From positions 62,001-126,000 of the forward strand of contig NZ_MUNO01000004.1 of assembly GCF_002001015.1 (NCBI RefSeq): a stretch of 64,000 bases of DNA, in the 5' to 3' direction. The DNA comes from Polaromonas sp. A23 (GTDB lineage: Bacteria > Pseudomonadota > Gammaproteobacteria > Burkholderiales > Burkholderiaceae_C). A program made the position numbers and the translations under genes. The notes below the pieces were generated by a model. It was not told the DNA's origin. It ran no database searches and saw nothing but the letters and a program-made list of their open reading frames with translations. Positions 8,485-17,248 of the stretch are shown piece after piece; within the stretch, counting starts at the first letter, position 1, and every line of letters begins with the position of its first letter.

Positions 8485-8656
8485 GCCGCAGCCGGCTGGC
8501 CTGCTTTTGTCTGACACCGAGGTCGCTTTCTCTCCTACGTAGAACGGCCAGCCAAGCCACTACGCTCTCCATGGAGTTCAGGTTTTCAGTCCTGAATGGT
8601 TACGCCGTCATGCGCTTTATCGCCAAGAATGAAAAACGGGATCTCGATACACAACA

Positions 8657-9445
8657 ATGAACATTCATCTTCAGCCGCCGCCCATGGACGCCGCGCGTTA
8701 TCTTGAACTTGCAGCGCATACCCCCATGCTCGAGCGGCATGCCGACTTGTTGCATTGGCTCCAGGGAGATGTCCAGCAGTACATCCCGCATGACATTCTT
8801 CTCGCGGGATGGGGCGACTTTCAGGAAGGCACGGTTCGGCATGACATTCTGTCGCCGCTGCCGGGTGCACGGTCTTATAGCGCGGGTACCGACAGCCTGC
8901 CTTTTATTCTGGGCAAATTTCACGACCACTGGATTGCGGCGGGCAGACGTCCCTGCATGCTGGATTTCCGGACTTTTGAATATCTGCTTGGCAGCGCCAG
9001 TCTGCCGGGTTCGTTTCCCAGCGAGCTGCGCAGGATGCGCTCGGTGTTGATTCACGGTCTATGCGACGAGCGCAGTGGCCACGATTGCCTCTATGTTGTT
9101 TTGAGTGCAGAAAATATTCCGCCGGAGCCCGCCAGTACCGCTTTCAGGGTGTTGATGCCCTTTATTGACGCTGCGTTGCGTCAGATGACGCACTTGCCAC
9201 AACAACGCAACGCGGCTGCAAAGCCCGCGAAAAATTTACCGGAAGACACCTGCGGCCTGAGTGAGCGGGAGACACAAATCATGGCCTGGGTTGCAATGGG
9301 AAAAACCAACTCCGAGATCGGGACCATCCTGAACATCAGTGGTTTCACGGTGAAAAACCATATGCAGCGCATCTTCCAGAAGCTGAATGTTTATAGCCGC
9401 GCGCAGGCGGTTTCCAAAATGACAAGGGTGATGGTCGATGGCTGA
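8657..9445 (+). CDS. epsA: LuxR-type transcriptional regulator, EpsA family
   Basis: This 262-residue regulator has an N-terminal domain typical of the EpsA group found at the head of Methylobacillus-type exopolysaccharide loci. Its C-terminal LuxR helix-turn-helix covers residues about 199-255, with LSERETQIMAWVAMGKTNSE followed by TVKNHMQRIFQKL. The phosphoacceptor receiver seen in two-component regulators is absent. It overlaps epsB by 8 bp, so the two are likely cotranscribed. It probably activates the eps genes (inference from position and family). Confidence 0.85.
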   Translation: MNIHLQPPPMDAARYLELAAHTPMLERHADLLHWLQGDVQQYIPHDILLAGWGDFQEGTVRHDILSPLPGARSYSAGTDSLPFILGKFHDHWIAAGRRPCMLDFRTFEYLLGSASLPGSFPSELRRMRSVLIHGLCDERSGHDCLYVVLSAENIPPEPASTAFRVLMPFIDAALRQMTHLPQQRNAAAKPAKNLPEDTCGLSERETQIMAWVAMGKTNSEIGTILNISGFTVKNHMQRIFQKLNVYSRAQAVSKMTRVMVDG

Positions 9446-10865
9446 TATAGAACAAACCGTTTCCGCTTCTGCCTGGCTGAATCGGCGCGAGCCCCGCTCC
9501 GTCGGGCTGGGGCGGAGTAATGTTTTTTCAGTCATAGAAGCAGCGCTCGATCCGCTGGTTCTGGTGTTTTCGCTTTGGGGGCTGGCCTTTTATTTCGAGG
9601 ACTCGGTCAGCCCCTCTTACCTGATTCTCTCGATCATTGTTTTTTCGCTGGCATTTCCTGGAAGCTCGCAACTTCGCGCACCTGTCTGGCGGGTACTGTT
9701 CAACATTGCTTTTCAGTGGATATGGATTGCAGGATTGTTGGTCTTGACAGGGTACGCAACGGACTACATTTACAAGTTTTCTCCGGCTGTGGTGGGCAAC
9801 TGGTTGTGGCTGGCGCCCGTTACCCAAGCTGGCGCGCATCTGGTTCTTCGGGCTGCTGCGCCCCGGTTGCTGAAGTTGCAGGGCTCCGCCTCCCAGGCCG
9901 TGATTGTCGGAATGAATGACCAGGGCTTGTCGCTGGCGCGCCATATTTTCGACTCCAAATACTCCGGCATTGAGTTGATGGGATTTTTTGACGATCGCGG
10001 AGAGGAGCGTCGGGGAGAGCAGGCGGAGCACACGCTGATTGGAAAAATTGAGGATCTGCCAGCGTACGTGAAACGCCACAGGATCCAGTTCATTTATCTT
10101 TCCCTGCCCATGGCTGCACGCCCGCGCATTCTTCAGGTACTCGATGGGCTGAAAGACACCACAGCATCGATTTATTTTGTTCCCGACATGTTCATCACGG
10201 ACCTGATTCAGGGCCGCAGCGATTCAGTGTGCGGCGTAACCGTGATCTCTGTTTGCGACACGCCGTTTCGTGGCGTTAACGGGTTTCTCAAGCGTGGTAG
10301 CGATGTTGCCTTGTCGCTGCTGATTCTTCTGCTTGTGTTTCCGGTCATGTTATTGATTGCGTTATTGGTAAAGCTGGATTCGCCCGGGCCTGTCATTTTC
10401 AAGCAGCGGCGCTATGGCCTGGATGGGGAGGAAATCCTTGTCTACAAGTTTCGGTCCATGGCGGTCACAGAAGATGGTGGATCGATCAGGCAAGCACAAA
10501 AAAACGACATGCGGGTGACACGGCTGGGAGCTGTTTTGCGCAGGACCTCGCTCGATGAACTCCCGCAATTTGTGAATGTGCTGCAAGGCCGAATGAGCAT
10601 CGTGGGCCCCCGGCCTCATGCGGTTTCGCACAACGAGATGTACCGGACCCTTATCAAGGGTTACATGGTTCGCCACAAGGTCCGGCCGGGGATCACGGGC
10701 TGGGCGCAAGTCAATGGCCAACGCGGGGAAACAGACACGCTGGACAAGATGCAGGCAAGGATCGATTGCGATCTGGACTACCTGCGCAACTGGTCTTTGA
10801 GGCTTGATTTTTTCATTATTTTCAAAACAGTGCGCTTGATCTTCAAAGACAGTTCTGCGTACTGA
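9438..10865 (+). CDS. epsB: Undecaprenyl-phosphate glucose phosphotransferase (priming sugar transferase)
   Basis: This 475-residue polyisoprenyl-phosphate hexose-1-phosphate transferase starts repeat-unit assembly by loading a sugar phosphate onto undecaprenyl phosphate. It has several N-terminal membrane helices, a central Rossmann-like part ([16 protein letters not shown]), one more helix near residue 290, and the conserved catalytic domain with [43 protein letters not shown] and [13 protein letters not shown]. The full length fits the WcaJ/EpsB group. The ATG lies inside the end of epsA. Confidence 0.93.
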   Translation: MADIEQTVSASAWLNRREPRSVGLGRSNVFSVIEAALDPLVLVFSLWGLAFYFEDSVSPSYLILSIIVFSLAFPGSSQLRAPVWRVLFNIAFQWIWIAGLLVLTGYATDYIYKFSPAVVGNWLWLAPVTQAGAHLVLRAAAPRLLKLQGSASQAVIVGMNDQGLSLARHIFDSKYSGIELMGFFDDRGEERRGEQAEHTLIGKIEDLPAYVKRHRIQFIYLSLPMAARPRILQVLDGLKDTTASIYFVPDMFITDLIQGRSDSVCGVTVISVCDTPFRGVNGFLKRGSDVALSLLILLLVFPVMLLIALLVKLDSPGPVIFKQRRYGLDGEEILVYKFRSMAVTEDGGSIRQAQKNDMRVTRLGAVLRRTSLDELPQFVNVLQGRMSIVGPRPHAVSHNEMYRTLIKGYMVRHKVRPGITGWAQVNGQRGETDTLDKMQARIDCDLDYLRNWSLRLDFFIIFKTVRLIFKDSSAY

Positions 10866-11017
10866 AATCATCACCGAGTCACCCAGTATTAGGGCGAAAG
10901 AGCTATTGCTCCTAAAGCCCTCCAAAAACTACCATCAATGATGTCTGCACCTCAGTTCCAAAACGGTTTTTCCAGAGTCCATGTGTCGCTTTGCCAAGTG
11001 CAGAAGAAGGGGCGTTG

Positions 11018-12217
11018 ATGACCTGCCGCAAACTTGCTCCTTTTCCTTTGGCGGCTGTGTGGCTTCTTTCGTGCCTTGCGCATGCAGATCAGCTCGACAC
11101 CCTTCAGTTTCAGGCGGGGCAGTCGGTTGAACACGACAGCAACGTGTTTCGGCTTTCCGACTCTGCCAACGCGCAGGCGTTGATCGGGTCTTCAGATCGC
11201 TCGGATACCGTTGCTGTCACTCATTTGGGGCTGAAGCTGAACAAGCCTTATGGACTGCAGCGGTTCGAGCTTGATGTCAACGCTCAGGACCATCACTACC
11301 AGCGGTTTTCGAACCTGGATTTCACAGCATTCAACTATGCAGCTGCCTGGCGGTGGAGCTTCACGCCAAGGCTTCATGGAAATCTGACCTCGGACCGGCG
11401 CGAGTATGTGGACACAACGGCTGATGTGCAGAACTTTGGGCAGGTGAGCCGTCGGACCACGCGCTCAACCGTATTCGACGCGGAGTACGAAATCGACGGT
11501 GCCTGGCGGCTTGTGGGCGGCGTGTTTGACCGCAGCAGTACCAGTAGCCAGGCGTCTACCTTCGAGGCAGACACCAAAATCTCAGGCGCGGAAGCTGGCG
11601 TGCGTTATGTTTTCCCTTCCAACACTTCCATGGCCTACCGCTTCAGAAACGGCAACGGTGAATATCCCGGTCGTTTGCCATCCCCCTTGTTTGCCCGGAG
11701 CTTTACTGATCGTGAGCACGAGTTCCGGCTCGATTGGGCCCCGACCGGAAAAACAGCAATTCGGGGGAAGCTCTCTCATTTCGAGCGGTCGCATGATGAT
11801 TTCGCCGCGCGAGATTTTTCCGGATTCACCGGGCAGGTAGACGCCACCTGGACCATCACCCCTAAAACCAGTCTCGCGGGAGGCGCCGCCAGGGAGCTGG
11901 GAAGTTACCAAGCGGTCACAGCGAGCCACTATGAGGGCTACCGCCTTTTTGTCGCGCCGACATGGAAACCGAGCGAAAAAACTGCATTACGCGCGAACTA
12001 CAGCCACGGCGTGCGTACCTATAGCGGCGCACTTCCTGGCTTCGTGGAGAGCAACCGCCGCGATACCACCCGACTCGCATCTCTTGCGTTTGACTGGCTG
12101 CCCTGGCGCGCACTCAAGTTAACCGCATCCCTGGAGCGGGACAGACGCACTTCCACGGAGCCCGGCTTTGACTACAGGAGCAACCGTATCGGGCTCTCCG
12201 CTCAAGCCAGTTTTTGA
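11018..12217 (+). CDS. epsL: Putative exopolysaccharide outer-membrane beta-barrel protein (EpsL-like)
   Basis: The product is 399 residues with a signal peptide (MTCRKLAPFPLAAVWLLSCL, cleaved after AHA). The mature part alternates polar and hydrophobic residues and is rich in aromatic beta-strands, ending in an SAQASF-type aromatic C-terminus. This pattern fits an outer-membrane beta-barrel. Position and features match the EpsL family of exosortase-B-type polysaccharide loci, thought to act in polymer export. ATG 11018 was preferred to an upstream start because it places the signal peptide at the N-terminus and follows AGAAGGGG. Confidence 0.75.
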   Translation: MTCRKLAPFPLAAVWLLSCLAHADQLDTLQFQAGQSVEHDSNVFRLSDSANAQALIGSSDRSDTVAVTHLGLKLNKPYGLQRFELDVNAQDHHYQRFSNLDFTAFNYAAAWRWSFTPRLHGNLTSDRREYVDTTADVQNFGQVSRRTTRSTVFDAEYEIDGAWRLVGGVFDRSSTSSQASTFEADTKISGAEAGVRYVFPSNTSMAYRFRNGNGEYPGRLPSPLFARSFTDREHEFRLDWAPTGKTAIRGKLSHFERSHDDFAARDFSGFTGQVDATWTITPKTSLAGGAARELGSYQAVTASHYEGYRLFVAPTWKPSEKTALRANYSHGVRTYSGALPGFVESNRRDTTRLASLAFDWLPWRALKLTASLERDRRTSTEPGFDYRSNRIGLSAQASF

Positions 12218-12263
12218 TCTCCCGCGGGCAGTTTCTGCCACGCACTTTTCATGAGGCCTTTCG

Positions 12264-13130
12264 ATGAAACACGCGACTTCCTATCTGTTTGCAACATGTT
12301 TGCTTCTATTCTCAACACTGGGCTTTACGCAGCCCGCTCCAGCGGTGCCATCACCGGTAGCCGCAGCCACGCCGTCGGGTAACCAGCCGGTGATGCAAGC
12401 CAGTCAGGACTATCGACTCGGTCCTGGCGATGCGATCGGTGTGCAGGTGTATCAGAGCCCTGACCTTTCGGTGGACGCCCGCGTTTCCGAAAGCGGGGTG
12501 ATCAGTTACCCATTGGTGGGTAATCTGCAGCTGGGCGGGCTAACCATTGCTGAAGCCGAAAAGAAGATCGCTGATGCCTTGCGCAACGGCGGCTTTGTCA
12601 AGGTGCCCCAGGTCAACATCGTTTTGCGCCAGGTGCGGGGCAATCAGGTTGCGGTGCTGGGGCAGGTCAGTCGCCCCGGACGTTTTCCGCTGGAGACTTT
12701 CAATACTCGCGTTAGCGACATGCTGGCGGCCGCTGGCGGTACGACCCCGACCGGGGACGATGTGCTGATTCTCACGGGTCAGCGTGACGGCAAGCCGTTT
12801 CGCAAGGTCATAGATATTCCGGCTCTGTTTTTGAACGAAAAATCTGCCGATGACGTGATGGTCGCAGGCGGCGATACGCTTTATGTTGCCAAGGCCCCCA
12901 TGTTCTATATCTACGGTGAAGCGCAAAAACCCGGCCCCTACCGGATTGAGCGCGGCATGACGGTGATGCAAGCCCTGGCCCAGGGGGGCGGGCCTACGGC
13001 GCGCGGCAGCCAGAACCGGCTGCGCATTCATCGGCGGGATGCAAACGGCAAAGTGGTGGAAGCAGTGCCGCAGCTGACTGATCTCGTGCGGGCCGAAGAC
13101 GTGATTTATGTTCGTGAAAGCATCTTTTAA
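12264..13130 (+). CDS. epsE: Polysaccharide export periplasmic/outer-membrane protein (EpsE, Wza-like)
   Basis: This 288-residue secreted protein begins with a signal peptide. A Poly_export domain follows (YRLGPGDAIGVQVYQSPDLSVDARVSESG, around residues 51-79), then SLBB repeats (GQVSRPGRFPLE and GEAQKPGPYRIERGMTV). It probably forms or helps form the export channel across the outer membrane. It is followed 3 bp later by epsF. Confidence 0.92.
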   Translation: MKHATSYLFATCLLLFSTLGFTQPAPAVPSPVAAATPSGNQPVMQASQDYRLGPGDAIGVQVYQSPDLSVDARVSESGVISYPLVGNLQLGGLTIAEAEKKIADALRNGGFVKVPQVNIVLRQVRGNQVAVLGQVSRPGRFPLETFNTRVSDMLAAAGGTTPTGDDVLILTGQRDGKPFRKVIDIPALFLNEKSADDVMVAGGDTLYVAKAPMFYIYGEAQKPGPYRIERGMTVMQALAQGGGPTARGSQNRLRIHRRDANGKVVEAVPQLTDLVRAEDVIYVRESIF

Positions 13131-13133
13131 ATC

Positions 13134-14522
13134 ATGACTTTCCATCAATTTCTTCTGATGCTTCGCGCCCGGTACCAGGTCGCGGTCCTGATTTTTCTTC
13201 TCACCATGCTCGCAGCGGTGACTGTCAGCCTGCTGCTTCCTAAAAAATACACAGCCGAGACGGCGGTGCTGGTGGACATGCGCTCGCCGGACCCGGTGGC
13301 TGGAAGCAATGTGATGCAGGGTGTTATTGCGCCCAGCTACATGGCGACGCAGGTGGACATCATTGGCGGCGACCGCGTGGCGCGGCAGGTGGTCAAATCC
13401 CTGAAGCTTGATCAGGCGCCTGGGATCAGGGAAAAATGGCAGGAGGCAACGGACGGCCGCGGCGAACTGGACGCATGGCTTGCCGGGTCCTTGCAACAAG
13501 GTCTGGACGTACGACCGGCCCGTGAGAGCAATGTCATCAACATCACCTACAAGGCCAACGATCCCGAGGCTGCTGCCGAAATAGCCAACGCATTTGCACA
13601 GGCCTACCTCGACACCACGTTGACACTGAAAACCGAACCGGCCCGGCTTTATGCGGAATGGTTTGACGAGCAGACCAAAACCTCCCGCGCCAAGCTGGAA
13701 GACGCCCAGGCACGCCTGTCGGACTTCCAGCAGAAGGCCGGGATTGTCTCGAGTGACGAGCGTGTTGACTATGAAACAACCAAGCTCGCTGAAATTTCTT
13801 CGCAATTAACGACGGTTCAAGGTGAGACCACAGACAGCCACAGCAAGCGCAATTCACGCGGAGATACCGTTGCAGAAGCCATGCAAAGCCCGTTGATCAA
13901 TGGATTGAAGACCGACATTGCACGCCTGGAGGCCAAAGTTCAGGAAACCAGGGTGCGCCTTGGTGCCAATCACCCGGAACGCCAAAGCCAGGAGTCTGAG
14001 CTGGCCTCCTTGCGCAGCCGCCTGGCCAGCGAGGTGGGACGCATCTCCAGCTCCATCGAAACAACCTATCGTGTGGGCAAGGATCGCGAACGCGAACTGC
14101 AGGGAGCGCTGGCCGCCCAGAAGGAACGCGTCATGCAGTTGAACAAGCAGCGTGACGAACTCAGTGTCTACAGGCGCGATGTGGAGTCGGCACAGAAGGC
14201 GTACGAAACCGTTACCCAAAGCGCATCGCAGACCCGCTTGCAAAGTCTGTCCAATCAGACCAATGCGGTCAGGTTGAACACGGCCACGCCGCCTACGGCG
14301 CCGTCCAGTCCGAAAATGCTGATGAATCTCCTGATTGCTGCTTTTGGCGGCACCTTGTTGGGCATTGCATGTGCCCTGCTACTCGAACTGGTTAACCGGC
14401 GCGTGCGATCCGCAGAGGACCTGGTCCAGATGCTGGATCTGCCAGTCCTGGCCAGCATTACTTCAGCGGGCCCTGGCCGACTGCCTGGCTCGCACCGCCT
14501 TACCCTGGGAAGGTCCACATGA
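13134..14522 (+). CDS. epsF: Polysaccharide chain-length determinant protein (EpsF, Wzz/GNVR family)
   Basis: This 462-residue polysaccharide co-polymerase has a helix near residues 15-37, a Wzz domain, a long periplasmic coiled-coil, a GNVR-like region before the second helix (around 395-420), and a short cytoplasmic tail. It sets polymer length together with the EpsG ATPase. Its stop overlaps the epsG start by 4 bp. Confidence 0.92.
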   Translation: MTFHQFLLMLRARYQVAVLIFLLTMLAAVTVSLLLPKKYTAETAVLVDMRSPDPVAGSNVMQGVIAPSYMATQVDIIGGDRVARQVVKSLKLDQAPGIREKWQEATDGRGELDAWLAGSLQQGLDVRPARESNVINITYKANDPEAAAEIANAFAQAYLDTTLTLKTEPARLYAEWFDEQTKTSRAKLEDAQARLSDFQQKAGIVSSDERVDYETTKLAEISSQLTTVQGETTDSHSKRNSRGDTVAEAMQSPLINGLKTDIARLEAKVQETRVRLGANHPERQSQESELASLRSRLASEVGRISSSIETTYRVGKDRERELQGALAAQKERVMQLNKQRDELSVYRRDVESAQKAYETVTQSASQTRLQSLSNQTNAVRLNTATPPTAPSSPKMLMNLLIAAFGGTLLGIACALLLELVNRRVRSAEDLVQMLDLPVLASITSAGPGRLPGSHRLTLGRST

Positions 14523-15451
14523 ACAGAGCGTCTCCGCAAATTGTCAGGTCAGTACCGCTGACAGTCCCCAGCAAGCCGGCGGTCGGTGCCGGACGCTCCA
14601 TTGGCACCATTCTGGTTGATTCAGGTCGCCTCTCACCGACAGATGCCCAGCGTGTGCTGGATTTTCAGCGGGAGCGGGGTGTCCGTTTCGGGGACGCTGG
14701 CATTGCCCTGCGCGTATTGAGCGACGACGATGTCCGGTACGCTTTGTCCATCCAGTTTGGCTATCCTTATCTCGCACGCGGAAGCAACCTGAGCCGCGAG
14801 CTGGTGGCTGCTTACCAACCCGGCAGCCGTCCTGTCGAGCAACTGCGTGAGTTGCGCAGCCAGCTGATGCTGCGCTGGTTCGATACAGGCGCAGACCGCA
14901 GGGGTCTGGCTATCGTCAGCGCGGGATCCGGTGATGGGCGCAGCTATATCGCAGCCAATCTGGCCATCGTTTTTTCGCAGCTTGGAGAGCGGACCTTGCT
15001 GATCGATGCTGACATGCGTGCGCCGCGCCAGCACCATCTGTTTAACCTTGGCAGGACGGCCGGGTTGTCGGACATGCTCGCTGGTCGTGCCGGCCTGGAG
15101 GCGGTGGTGGGGATTGAAACCTTGCAGGATCTCTCGGTGTTGTCCGCAGGCGCCATTCCTCCCAATCCTCAGGAATTGCTCGGGCGCCAGGATTTCTCAA
15201 AGCTGTTGCAATCCCTTGGAGAAGACTTCAGTGTGATCATCATTGACACGCCGGCTGCAAACACTTGTGCGGATGCCCATACGGTGGCGGTTCGTGCAGG
15301 AGCTGCGCTGGTGGTTGCCCGGCAAGACAAAAGCTCGATTCCCCAGCTAGCCCGTTTCACGCATGGACTGAGAGAGTTTGGTGTGGCCTTGGTCGGCTCG
15401 GTGCTTAACGATGTCAAGTCCGGCGATGTACCAGCCAGCACTCCAGCCTGA
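14519..15451 (+). CDS. epsG: Chain-length determinant tyrosine-kinase-like ATPase (EpsG, BY-kinase/CpsD family)
   Basis: This 310-residue cytoplasmic P-loop protein is expected to work with EpsF. Residues about 20-100 form a GspE-N/MshEN-like domain (GTILVDSGRLSPTDAQRVLD). Then come Walker A (SAGSGDGRSYIAAN), A' (LLIDADMRAPRQHHLF) and B (VIIIDTPA) motifs. The usual Walker A lysine appears as arginine (GDGRS), which may be normal for this subgroup. There is no C-terminal tyrosine cluster, so autophosphorylation as in Wzc is doubtful. It overlaps the convergent VanZ-like gene at its 3' end by 38 bp. Confidence 0.85.
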   Translation: MNRASPQIVRSVPLTVPSKPAVGAGRSIGTILVDSGRLSPTDAQRVLDFQRERGVRFGDAGIALRVLSDDDVRYALSIQFGYPYLARGSNLSRELVAAYQPGSRPVEQLRELRSQLMLRWFDTGADRRGLAIVSAGSGDGRSYIAANLAIVFSQLGERTLLIDADMRAPRQHHLFNLGRTAGLSDMLAGRAGLEAVVGIETLQDLSVLSAGAIPPNPQELLGRQDFSKLLQSLGEDFSVIIIDTPAANTCADAHTVAVRAGAALVVARQDKSSIPQLARFTHGLREFGVALVGSVLNDVKSGDVPASTPA

Positions 15452-15812
15452 GCAGGGCTGCGGCCAGCACACCGCCTGCGGTATCGGCCAACAAATCGAC
15501 CCAGCTGGCGTTTCGCCCGGGCAGGTAGGCTTGGTGCCATTCGTCCAGGGCACCTGCAAGGACGGCGCCCGCGACACAGCAAATGGCTCTGCGCCAGCCG
15601 CGCGTACCGGTTGCGAGACCGAAAGCGCCGCCTATCAATGCGAAGGCCATCACATGCGCCAGCTTGTCCCACGGCGAAGAGAACAGCCCCACGGCAAAAG
15701 CCTGCGCGCCCAGCACATGCAGACCGGCAAAACTCAACACCACCGAAGCGCCTGCCAGCATACGAATATTGCGCTGGAGGGCAGGGTTGTAGATTGTTTC
15801 GTTGCCATTCAT
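15414..15812 (-). CDS. VanZ-family small membrane protein
   Basis: The 132-residue protein has about four hydrophobic helices and VanZ-type conserved residues: DKLAHVMAFALIGG, then ALDEWHQAYLPGRNASWVDLLADTAGG. Family members have no agreed biochemical role. It sits where related Eps loci carry the exosortase gene, and its end overlaps epsG by 38 bp on the other strand. ATG 15812 is preferred over a TTG three bases upstream. Its start lies only 29 bp from the divergent wecG-like gene. Confidence 0.8.
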   Translation of the reverse strand: MNGNETIYNPALQRNIRMLAGASVVLSFAGLHVLGAQAFAVGLFSSPWDKLAHVMAFALIGGAFGLATGTRGWRRAICCVAGAVLAGALDEWHQAYLPGRNASWVDLLADTAGGVLAAALLRLECWLVHRRT

Positions 15813-15841
15813 CAAAAAAGACCTTTATCTGGGGCCGTGTC

Positions 15842-16609
15842 ATGCTGAGTAGTCATGCGCAGGATCACACCGATTGGCGGCACCGCTGGAACTGCCTGGT
15901 TCGCAAAATCGAGCGTGTGGAAACTACCGCGCAAGAGCAGCAACTGGTGGCCGGATTGGGGCAGCCGGATCGGCCGTTTGTGCTGGCTTTCGCCAACGCA
16001 CATGCCATGAATTCGCTTGTCCATTCTGTGCCGTTTTTCGATGCATTGCATTCGGCGGACATGGTGCTCAGGGACGGGTCGGGCATGGCCACCCTGTTCA
16101 AGCTGCTTCGTCTGGACCCGGGTCGCAATCTGAACGGCACCGACCTGATTCCAAGATTGGTACGGGAGTTTGACGGCCGCTGCATCGCGTTTTTCGGCAC
16201 GCAGGAACCTTATCTGCAGCGTGCTGTGCAGGCTGGTGAGCGGGAGCTTGCACCCCGCAGTCGCTTTGTCAGTGCCCATGGATTTCATGATAACGGCGTT
16301 TATGTCGGCATGGCTTTGCTGCATAAGCCAGCTCTGATCGTTCTCGGCATGGGTATGCCTCGGCAGGAGAACGTTGCTGCGGCACTGCGTGCTTCCATCA
16401 CTTTTCCTTGTCTGATTGTTTGCGGCGGCGCCATTATTGATTTTCTCGGCGGCAAGACGCCACGTGCGCCGCTGTGGTTGCGCCAGAAGGGCCTGGAGTG
16501 GTTGTACAGGCTGGCCATCGAGCCAAAGCGCCTGTTCCAGCGCTACGTGATCGGCAACCCGCTTTTTCTGTCACGGGCGTTGCGGCTGGCGTCGTTTCGT
16601 CGCAGTTGA
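15842..16609 (+). CDS. WecB/TagA/CpsF family glycosyltransferase
   Basis: The product is 255 residues of the WecG/TagA/CpsF fold, which adds a sugar (often N-acetylmannosamine or its uronate) to a lipid-linked intermediate. Conserved parts are FANAHAMNSL, the DGSGMATLFKLL segment with the catalytic aspartate, NGTDLIPRL, FFGTQEP and GMGMPRQENVAAALR. The C-terminal region WLYRLAIEPKRLFQRY is also typical. The reading frame is open upstream, but similarity begins after ATG 15842. It is the last plus-strand gene of the eps core; its 3' end overlaps the convergent acetyltransferase gene by 39 bp. Confidence 0.92.
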   Translation: MLSSHAQDHTDWRHRWNCLVRKIERVETTAQEQQLVAGLGQPDRPFVLAFANAHAMNSLVHSVPFFDALHSADMVLRDGSGMATLFKLLRLDPGRNLNGTDLIPRLVREFDGRCIAFFGTQEPYLQRAVQAGERELAPRSRFVSAHGFHDNGVYVGMALLHKPALIVLGMGMPRQENVAAALRASITFPCLIVCGGAIIDFLGGKTPRAPLWLRQKGLEWLYRLAIEPKRLFQRYVIGNPLFLSRALRLASFRRS

Positions 16610-17248
16610 TTTGTCCGCCGTCGTGAAATCTGCGGCGTCTGGGTCTGGCGTTGAGGGGTTGGCGTCGCTTTGAGAGGGCTCCCAGCGATTGTCGACATCA
16701 GGCGTGCAATGGCTCTTGACGACCTGGCCCGGATTGCCCAGCACGACGCTGTAGGCAGGGATGCTTCTGAAAACATAAGCCCCTCCGGCGATCCTGCTGC
16801 CTCTGCCAATCGTCACCCCGCCCACCACAATGGCTTGTGGGCCTATCCAGACTTCATCTTCAATGACCGGGTAGGTGGTGAACCTCCGGCCTTCGCTGTC
16901 AATATGGTCGCGCTGTCCCAACGTAACACCGTGAAAGAGCGTCACATTGCTGCCGATGCGGGTGCCGACGTTGATCACAATTCCTCGCCCATGTGTCAGC
17001 GCCAACCCCGGGGCTATTTCCGTTCGCCAGGGAAGCTCTATGCCGGACCATTGGCATGCGAGGCCATGCCATAACCTCGCAAAGACGAAGGCTGGCCAGC
17101 GCAAGGTGGGGTGGCATTGCTGCGCTGCCTGGCAGCACCGAAAGGTGACGAGGACACGGTACGTGGGGCTTGCCAAAAACCCCTTGGCCACCAGCCACCA
17201 GTTGAAGTGCCCGAATTGGCGAACAGTGTCGGCCTTCAATGCGTCCAT
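16571..17248 (-). CDS. Serine acetyltransferase-like hexapeptide acetyltransferase
   Basis: This 225-residue protein ends in a left-handed beta-helix of hexapeptide repeats (THGRGIVINVGTRIGSNVTLFHGVTLGQ, then PVIEDEVWIGPQAIVVGGVTIGRGS). The fold matches CysE/WcaB-type acetyltransferases. In this context it most likely acetylates a sugar or polymer precursor rather than serine. A polar 40-residue tail after the helix is unusual. It is the last gene of the minus-strand polysaccharide operon and overlaps the epimerase gene by 13 bp. Confidence 0.88.
   Translation of the reverse strand: MDALKADTVRQFGHFNWWLVAKGFLASPTYRVLVTFRCCQAAQQCHPTLRWPAFVFARLWHGLACQWSGIELPWRTEIAPGLALTHGRGIVINVGTRIGSNVTLFHGVTLGQRDHIDSEGRRFTTYPVIEDEVWIGPQAIVVGGVTIGRGSRIAGGAYVFRSIPAYSVVLGNPGQVVKSHCTPDVDNRWEPSQSDANPSTPDPDAADFTTADKSTATKRRQPQRP

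Noticed and set aside
10890-10920. AGCTAT-like element between epsB and epsL
   Set aside because: The second arm does not pair well, so it was not counted with the mini-palindrome family.
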